43,961 nucleotides of DNA, taken from positions 1 through 43,961 of the forward strand of contig CAUPCB010000010.1 in the NCBI GenBank assembly GCA_963509715.1, in the 5' to 3' direction. The DNA is from JABCPE02 sp963509715. Lineage in GTDB: Bacteria > Bacteroidota > Bacteroidia > Flavobacteriales > Weeksellaceae. A program made the translations under genes and the position numbers. Positions 39,567 through 43,961 of the stretch are shown here, in pieces. The notes beneath the pieces were generated by a model. That model did not search any database. It saw nothing but the letters and a program-made list of their open reading frames with translations, and was not told where the DNA came from. How positions within the stretch are numbered: position 1 is the first letter of the stretch; each line of letters opens with the position of its first letter.

Positions 39567-40094
39567 ATGATTTTTACTCTAAACGACATACAAATACAAC
39601 CCGCAAAAGGAGAAGAACACGGACATATTTTCTCCTCGTATTGCGCTTCCTTCCCTGCTGATGAGCGAAGAGATGAGGAGCAGTTTTACAAGCTTTTAGA
39701 AAATCACCACAGCAAGATATTGTCCATTTTCAAAGGAGAAAACCTCGCTGGGTACCTTATCGTATGGGAGTTTTCAGAGTTTACATTTATAGAGCATTTT
39801 GAGATTTTTGAGGCTCTTCGTGGCGCTAATTTAGGCTCTACGATTCTGTCTATTTTAACTGAAAACCTCGGAAACATCGTGCTGGAAACCGAACCCAAGG
39901 AGCTGAGCGACATAGCTGAACGAAGAGTAGGTTTTTACCAAAAAAACGGCTTTTCTGTTTTGGACAAGAGCTATATCCAGCCAAGCTACAGCCAAGATAA
40001 AAACCCGCTGAACCTTTGGCTGATGGGAACCTTTGAGCCTGATAATCTGACTCAGACCATTGCAGAAATTCATAAAATTGTATATCAAAATTAA
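39567..40094 (+). CDS. GNAT family N-acetyltransferase
   Basis: A 175-residue cytosolic acetyl-CoA-dependent acetyltransferase. The fold is visible as SYCASFPADERRDEEQFYKL (about 24-43), the strand SIFKGENLAGYLIVWEF (about 53-69), FIEHFEIFEALRGANLGSTI with the acetyl-CoA-binding R-G-x-x-L-G loop (about 74-93), and a late VGFYQKNGFSVLDKSYIQPS (about 121-140) typical of GNAT. The substrate is unknown. It lies in a close run of plus-strand genes, 16 bases after DUF2851 and 25 bases before the dihydroorotate dehydrogenase gene. Confidence 0.85.
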   Translation: MIFTLNDIQIQPAKGEEHGHIFSSYCASFPADERRDEEQFYKLLENHHSKILSIFKGENLAGYLIVWEFSEFTFIEHFEIFEALRGANLGSTILSILTENLGNIVLETEPKELSDIAERRVGFYQKNGFSVLDKSYIQPSYSQDKNPLNLWLMGTFEPDNLTQTIAEIHKIVYQN

Positions 40095-40119
40095 GTTTAA
40101 CCCAATAAAATAATCACTC

Positions 40120-41052
40120 ATGAACCTCAAATCTAAAATCGGAAATTACACCTTCGAAAATCCACTGATGAACGCCTCTGGATGCTGGTGCGAATCGGAA
40201 GAAAAACTAAACGAACTTCACCTCTCTGACTGCGGAAGTTTCGTAACCAAAAGTGCCACAGCGAAATACCGCGAAGGAAATCCATCGCCGCGATATGTGG
40301 AAGTTCCACTAGGGACTATCAACTCCATGGGACTGCCCAATGAAGGGCTGGACTACTATCTAGATTATGCCCTAAAATTCCAAGAAAAACACGAACAAAC
40401 CATCTTCCTCTCCGTGGCAGGAATGTCTTTTAAGGAAAATATGGAAATGCTGAAAAAAGTGAATTTATCTGATTTTAAAGGCATTATAGAGCTCAACCTC
40501 TCTTGTCCTAATGTCCCTGGAAAACCTCAGACAGGCTATGATTTTGAGGCTACAGAACGAATTTTACAAGAAGTTTTTACTTTCATCGAAAAACCTTTGG
40601 GCGTAAAACTTCCGCCTTATTTTGATATGGCTCATTTTGACAAAATTGCAGAAGTGCTGAATAAATTCCCGCTCCACTATGTGAATTGTATCAACTCCAT
40701 CGGAAACGGGCTGTATATCGACACTGAAAAAGAAGAAGTCGTTATCAAACCAAAGGATGGATTTGGCGGAATCGGCGGCGAATACATCAAACCTACCGCT
40801 CTGGCTAATGTCCGTGCAATGTACACCAGACTAAATAAAAACATCCAAGTCATCGGCTGCGGCGGCGTTATCACAGGGCAGGATGTCTTTGAGCATATTC
40901 TCTGCGGAGCAAGTATGGTTCAGGTGGGCTCTCAGCTGATGAAGGAAAATCCGTCTATATTCGGGCGACTTCTATCTGAATTAAAAGAAATTATGTCCCA
41001 AAAAGGCTACCAATCCATAGATGATTTCAAAGGTAAATTAAAATCCTTGTAG
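40120..41052 (+). CDS. pyrD: Dihydroorotate dehydrogenase, class 1A-like
   Basis: A 310-residue soluble flavoenzyme of pyrimidine synthesis. The sequence follows class 1A enzymes (Lactococcus PyrDA type, fumarate as acceptor): ENPLMNASGCW (about 14-24), REGNPSPRYVEVPLGTINSM, MGLPNEGLDYYLDYALKFQE, IELNLSCPNVPGKPQTGYDF with the catalytic Cys, GVKLPPYFDMAHFDKIAEVL, and VVIKPKDGFGGIGGEYIKPT. The C terminus KGYQSIDDFKGKLKSL also matches that class. There is no N-terminal membrane segment as in class 2, and no PyrK partner as in class 1B. Class 1A is known mainly from lactic streptococci, some yeasts and trypanosomatids. The neighbours are metabolic (GNAT, pdxJ). Confidence 0.93.
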   Translation: MNLKSKIGNYTFENPLMNASGCWCESEEKLNELHLSDCGSFVTKSATAKYREGNPSPRYVEVPLGTINSMGLPNEGLDYYLDYALKFQEKHEQTIFLSVAGMSFKENMEMLKKVNLSDFKGIIELNLSCPNVPGKPQTGYDFEATERILQEVFTFIEKPLGVKLPPYFDMAHFDKIAEVLNKFPLHYVNCINSIGNGLYIDTEKEEVVIKPKDGFGGIGGEYIKPTALANVRAMYTRLNKNIQVIGCGGVITGQDVFEHILCGASMVQVGSQLMKENPSIFGRLLSELKEIMSQKGYQSIDDFKGKLKSL

Positions 41053-41080
41053 TTCATCTGCATGGTTTTTAGTATTTTTG
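41047..41080 (+). promoter_or_regulatory. Possible promoter for pdxJ
   Basis: TTG (41047-41049), 23 bases, then TATTTTTG (41073-41080). It is 21 bases before the ATG at 41102 and overlaps the pyrD end. Confidence 0.45.
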
Positions 41081-41101
41081 GAAAAAATTTAAATCTTTTC
41101 A

Positions 41102-41824
41102 ATGACAAAATTAAGTGTAAATATCAATAAAATAGCGACCCTCCGAAATTCCAGAGGAGGGCTGCTTCCCAGCGTAACGGAAGCCGCAGTAAAAATTCAG
41201 GAGTTCGGTGCAGATGGCATCACCATCCACCCAAGACCAGACCAGCGCCACATCACAAGACAAGATGTCTATGACCTAAAACCGCTGGTGCATAAGGAAT
41301 TTAATATCGAAGGCAATCCGCACCGACCATTCATAGATATGGTTTTGGAAATCAAACCTACACAGGTGACTTTGGTTCCTGATGCGGACAATGCCATCAC
41401 TTCCAATGCTGGCTGGGACACCAAAACTCATCTGTATTTCCTGACAGACATTATATCAGAGTTCAAACGAGCTGGGATTAGGACTTCTATTTTCCTTGAC
41501 CCTAAACCAGAACTTTGTGATTATGCTACCAAAACAGGAGCTGACCGAATAGAACTATACACAGAGGCCTATGCTTCTGGATACAAAGTCAATAAAGAAG
41601 CTGCTATCAAACCTTATTTAGAAACGGCTATTCGCGCAAGTGAACTAGGGCTGGGCATCAATGCAGGGCATGATTTAAGCCTTGAAAATCTACGATATTT
41701 CGCAGAAACTATCCCAAATCTCTTGGAAGTATCCATAGGGCATGCACTCATCAGCGAGGCTCTCTACATGGGCATGGAAAACACGGTTCAGGCTTACCAA
41801 AAAAGATTAGAAATCGACAAATAA
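41102..41824 (+). CDS. pdxJ: Pyridoxine 5'-phosphate synthase
   Basis: PdxJ joins 1-deoxy-D-xylulose 5-phosphate and 3-amino-2-oxopropyl phosphate to pyridoxine 5'-phosphate, the last step of DXP-dependent PLP synthesis. It is 240 residues, as usual. The barrel has KLSVNINKIATLRNSRGG (about 3-20), GADGITIHPRPDQRHI (about 34-49), EGNPHRPFIDMVLEIKPTQV, LVPDADNAITSNAGWD, GADRIELYTEAYASGY (about 144-159) and LGLGINAGHDLSLENL. The serC gene in this window can supply the upstream aminotransferase step; pdxA and pdxB are not seen here. DUF721 follows by 11 bases. Confidence 0.97.
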   Translation: MTKLSVNINKIATLRNSRGGLLPSVTEAAVKIQEFGADGITIHPRPDQRHITRQDVYDLKPLVHKEFNIEGNPHRPFIDMVLEIKPTQVTLVPDADNAITSNAGWDTKTHLYFLTDIISEFKRAGIRTSIFLDPKPELCDYATKTGADRIELYTEAYASGYKVNKEAAIKPYLETAIRASELGLGINAGHDLSLENLRYFAETIPNLLEVSIGHALISEALYMGMENTVQAYQKRLEIDK

Positions 41825-41835
41825 TTTTTTCTTAC

Positions 41836-42123
41836 ATGAGAAAGAAAAGAGAATTTCACTCTTCAGAATTGGTAAAAAGTTTGGCCAAAATCTATGGTTT
41901 TGATGAGATTCTGGTTTCATTTAAAATAAAAGACTTTCTCCGAGAATACTTGGATGAAAGTCTTTTTAATGAAATAGAACAAGTTAGGCTAAACAAAGGG
42001 GTTCTCAGCCTAAAAATAAAATCTCCTTTACTAAAAAACGATTTCCAGATGCGAAAATCGTTCTATGTCAATAAAATTTCTTCTGAACTGGGAATAGAAA
42101 TCACCCAAATCATCATTCTATAA
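41836..42123 (+). CDS. DUF721 (DciA-like) protein
   Basis: A 95-residue small basic protein. The N-terminal helix region (REFHSSELVKSLAKIYGFDE) and the KH-like core (FNEIEQVRLNKGVLSLKIKS, then MRKSFYVNKISSELG and ITQIIIL) match the DUF721 family. In other bacteria this domain is in DciA, which helps load the replicative helicase DnaB. The role here is inferred from the family. It ends flush against mtgA: its stop codon (42121-42123) is directly followed by the mtgA stop codon on the other strand. No terminator separates them. Confidence 0.78.
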   Translation: MRKKREFHSSELVKSLAKIYGFDEILVSFKIKDFLREYLDESLFNEIEQVRLNKGVLSLKIKSPLLKNDFQMRKSFYVNKISSELGIEITQIIIL

Positions 42124-42771
42124 CTACTCTTGGAGGCGGATATGGTTCATCTGCTTCATTATCCAGCTGTGTTTTCTTTTCAGCACTGGCGTTGGATTTT
42201 TTGGGTCGTATTTTTTAGGATTCGGGAGAACTGCCGCTATCCACGCCGCCTCGCTTTTGGTAAGATTTTTAGCCGATTTCTTAAAATAATACCGCGAAGC
42301 TGCCTCCACACCGAAGACCCCCTGCCCCATTTCTATCGAGTTGAGATACCTCTCCATGATGATTTTCTTGTTCCAAACCTTTTCTATCACGAAAGTAAAA
42401 ACCGTTTCTAAGCCTTTTCTAAACCAGCTTCTATTATTCCAAAGGAAAATATTTTTGGCTGTCTGCTGAGAAATTGTGCTTCCGCCTTGTATTCGTTTTC
42501 CTTTTTCATTATTCTCCATGGCTCTCTCAATAGCTTTAAAATCAAAACCATCATGTTTATAATAGTTTTGATCTTCTGATGCTATGACGGCTATTTTCAC
42601 ATAATCCCCCATTTCATCATAGGAAACATACTCGCGGTCTAATTTCTGATATTGAAACAAACCGCCAAGCTGCGTCCATGTGATAATGGGATTAAAAAAT
42701 CTGCCCCAAACCACCGCTAAAAGGTAAAATATTAAAATAAAATAAATTATTTTCTTCAAATATTTCAGCAT
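42124..42771 (-). CDS. mtgA: Monofunctional biosynthetic peptidoglycan transglycosylase
   Basis: A GT51 glycosyltransferase that polymerises lipid II glycan strands at the inner membrane. The ATG at 42771 (MLKYLKKIIYFILI) is chosen; a TTG one codon upstream lies in the overlap with the previous gene. The length is 215 residues. A single N-terminal membrane helix (about 6-25) is followed by the GT51 domain: VKIAVIASEDQNYYKHDGFD with the catalytic Glu (about 57-76), RIQGGSTISQQTAKNIFLW (about 94-112), and IMERYLNSIEMGQGVFGVEA, AASRYYFKKSAKNLTKSEAA and AAVLPNPKKYDP. There is no transpeptidase domain. It shares one base with the end of the AAA ATPase gene (TGATG), suggesting translational coupling. 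Confidence 0.95.
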   Translation of the reverse strand: MLKYLKKIIYFILIFYLLAVVWGRFFNPIITWTQLGGLFQYQKLDREYVSYDEMGDYVKIAVIASEDQNYYKHDGFDFKAIERAMENNEKGKRIQGGSTISQQTAKNIFLWNNRSWFRKGLETVFTFVIEKVWNKKIIMERYLNSIEMGQGVFGVEAASRYYFKKSAKNLTKSEAAWIAAVLPNPKKYDPKNPTPVLKRKHSWIMKQMNHIRLQE

Positions 42772-43913
42772 CAAAAACCTATTTTTTTATTTTCTTTTGT
42801 AGTGTCTTTTAGGGATTTTTCATCCATATTCGTAAGTTCTGCCAGAGAGCGAGGCTCATCTACAGTAATGTCCTTGCCTATTGATTTCAGATAAGCATTA
42901 CATTTTTCCACGGTCAGCTCTCGGAACTTATATTCTGCTATCAGCCTTCCTTTTCTCAGCAAGGCAGAATCTATTTTGGATATATCCGAATTAAATGTAC
43001 AAATCAACTGACATTCAAGTACATCCGACAGCATTCCGTCTGCTATGTTCAAAATCGAAGAAACCACATCTGTATTGCTGTTGAGCGTTGTTCTCTCTGC
43101 GATGTAGTTTTCACAATCTTCCAGCACCAAAACCGAATTCTGATTATCCACCAAAACCCCGATGAAACTAGGGTCTGTGAGCGAAGAAATCATCGTAGTC
43201 GGTATGAAGATGAATTTTTTATTCGGAATCTGGCTCGTCAGCCATTTGATGTAGTTGGTCTTTCCAGAACCTGCTATTCCGTGAAGCAGCACGATTCCTT
43301 TGTTTTCATTGGTTATCGTGTGTTTCACTCTGGTATGCACCTCCATAAAATCATCATTGTACATCAAATCCAAGTCTATTCTGTGAGGTTTTATCGTATG
43401 AGTTTTTAGGTCAAAACCTGAATTATCTTTCAGCAAGATGGATACTTTGGCTTCTTTAGAAATATATTTTTCAAAATATTCACTGAAAAGTTTTATTAGA
43501 TTTGCTTTAGTATTAGGAGAATCATTTTTATAATAAACATACTCCACACGATAGAGCCCCTCCTCAAAAACTTCTGTATCATAGTCATCAGACAAGTCTC
43601 TGGTTAACAGTATAAAAACCTCTAAATCAGGATGAAAATAGCACTCCTCGCTCTCATAAAGCTCATTAGTTTTTGATGAATATTCCATCGTTTGGAAATC
43701 CTCACATTTCTGGAACTGAGAGAGTTTTTCTTTGTGTATAACCAGCTCATCATTACCGATATACAGATTTGCCATAGCATTATTTAACAAAGCTCTATAA
43801 GGCGACGAAGTGTGAGAAACATCCATCTTGTTATAAAGCTTTACTGCTCCTGCCTCACCATCATAACCCATTAAATAAAATGGTTTATAAAATTCTGATT
43901 CTTTTATTTTCAT
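42771..43913 (-). CDS. AAA family ATPase of unknown role
   Basis: A 380-residue cytosolic protein. The N-terminal half (about 1-190) is not recognised; it is acidic and beta-rich (YLMGYDGEAGAVKLYNKMDV, EECYFHPDLEVFILLTRDLS). The C-terminal half is an AAA module: Walker A LLHGIAGSGKTN (about 207-218), Walker B VLVLEDCENY (about 257-266), sensor 1 CTFNSDIS (about 309-316) and an arginine-finger motif DSALLRKGRLIAEYKF (about 319-334), in CDC48/BCS1 style. The C-terminal tail is charged (ENKKIGF). A hexameric unfoldase or remodelling role is possible, but no partner is known. It is translationally coupled to mtgA, which hints at an envelope or growth link by position only. Confidence 0.8.
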   Translation of the reverse strand: MKIKESEFYKPFYLMGYDGEAGAVKLYNKMDVSHTSSPYRALLNNAMANLYIGNDELVIHKEKLSQFQKCEDFQTMEYSSKTNELYESEECYFHPDLEVFILLTRDLSDDYDTEVFEEGLYRVEYVYYKNDSPNTKANLIKLFSEYFEKYISKEAKVSILLKDNSGFDLKTHTIKPHRIDLDLMYNDDFMEVHTRVKHTITNENKGIVLLHGIAGSGKTNYIKWLTSQIPNKKFIFIPTTMISSLTDPSFIGVLVDNQNSVLVLEDCENYIAERTTLNSNTDVVSSILNIADGMLSDVLECQLICTFNSDISKIDSALLRKGRLIAEYKFRELTVEKCNAYLKSIGKDITVDEPRSLAELTNMDEKSLKDTTKENKKIGF

Positions 43914-43961
43914 TTTTTTATTTTTAATTTATAATACTTTATTTATTTTCTTTATACCAAG
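43914..43961 (-). other. Leader of the AAA ATPase gene, cut by the window edge
   Basis: These 48 bases are AT-rich. No promoter box or gene can be identified; the promoter probably lies beyond the window. Confidence 0.3.

Noticed and set aside
1..43961. CRISPR array, tRNA, rRNA, prophage or integron
   Set aside because: Reading both strands showed no regular spaced repeats, no cloverleaf or rRNA motif, and no integrase, recombinase or phage structural gene.

Overview
The window reads as a chromosomal segment of a low-GC flavobacterium (Bacteroidota, Flavobacteriia). It is probably in the Weeksellaceae (Chryseobacterium, Riemerella or Elizabethkingia group), but that placement is inference from protein style and not a database match. 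Supporting signs are a short 288-residue primary sigma factor, the Bacteroidota -7 promoter element TAnnTTTG in front of many genes, almost no Shine-Dalgarno sites, lipoproteins with an S-C-S-K-K lipobox region, a GldA-like ATPase, SusC/FecA-style TonB receptors, and typical flavobacterial families such as DUF4369-thioredoxin, DUF2851 and DUF721. No rRNA, tRNA, CRISPR array, transposase, integrase or phage structural gene was recognised.

Layout. 1-1552 is an AT-rich accessory edge, all on the minus strand: a cut-off SUKH (SMI1/KNR4) protein, a protein with uracil-DNA-glycosylase-like motifs, and an Imm17-like two-helix membrane protein. This looks like an orphan immunity cluster. 1606-4048 holds dapD and an NlpC/P60 lipoprotein facing the primary sigma factor gene. 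4214-7733 is a plus-strand unit: pRiA4b ORF-3-like protein, a thioredoxin-fold lipoprotein with no active-site cysteines, and rlmD. 7774-11656 is the ferredoxin-serC-DUF1015 unit divergent from a LuxC-like acyl-CoA reductase, with back-to-back promoters. 11741-16200 holds a YadA-head-like secreted protein, a Bax-inhibitor-1 protein, fabI and pepT, then recR and an exported peptide deformylase on the minus strand. 17649-23192 holds a LURP/tubby-like protein, pepD, a periplasmic rhodanese-cupin protein, a fused 2-oxoacid oxidoreductase alpha subunit without its beta partner, and a DUF3108 protein.

23227-27068 has a BtuB-like TonB receptor followed by a small accessory patch (a possible 41-residue ORF, a cREC protein, a small secreted protein, a Sel1-repeat protein) and an NlpE-like lipoprotein with a sigma-54-like promoter. 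27146-31301 holds fhs, a GldA-like ATPase with a shortened C terminus, a CDF metal exporter, and an AT-rich orphan gene lying between two nearly identical terminators. 31348-37036 (minus) is a siderophore-type binding protein and TonB receptor operon, then gyrB. 37142-42123 (plus) is a run of metabolic genes: dicarboxylate symporter, DUF2851, GNAT, a class 1A-like dihydroorotate dehydrogenase, pdxJ and DUF721. It ends tail to tail with mtgA and an AAA ATPase (minus).

Most genes are housekeeping. The most notable points are the duplicated-terminator cassette at 30724-31343, the immunity-like cluster at the left edge, the class 1A-like PyrD, the signal-peptide-bearing deformylase, the cysteine-free thioredoxin lipoprotein, and korA without korB. 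I found no clear multi-gene system that I could call entirely new.
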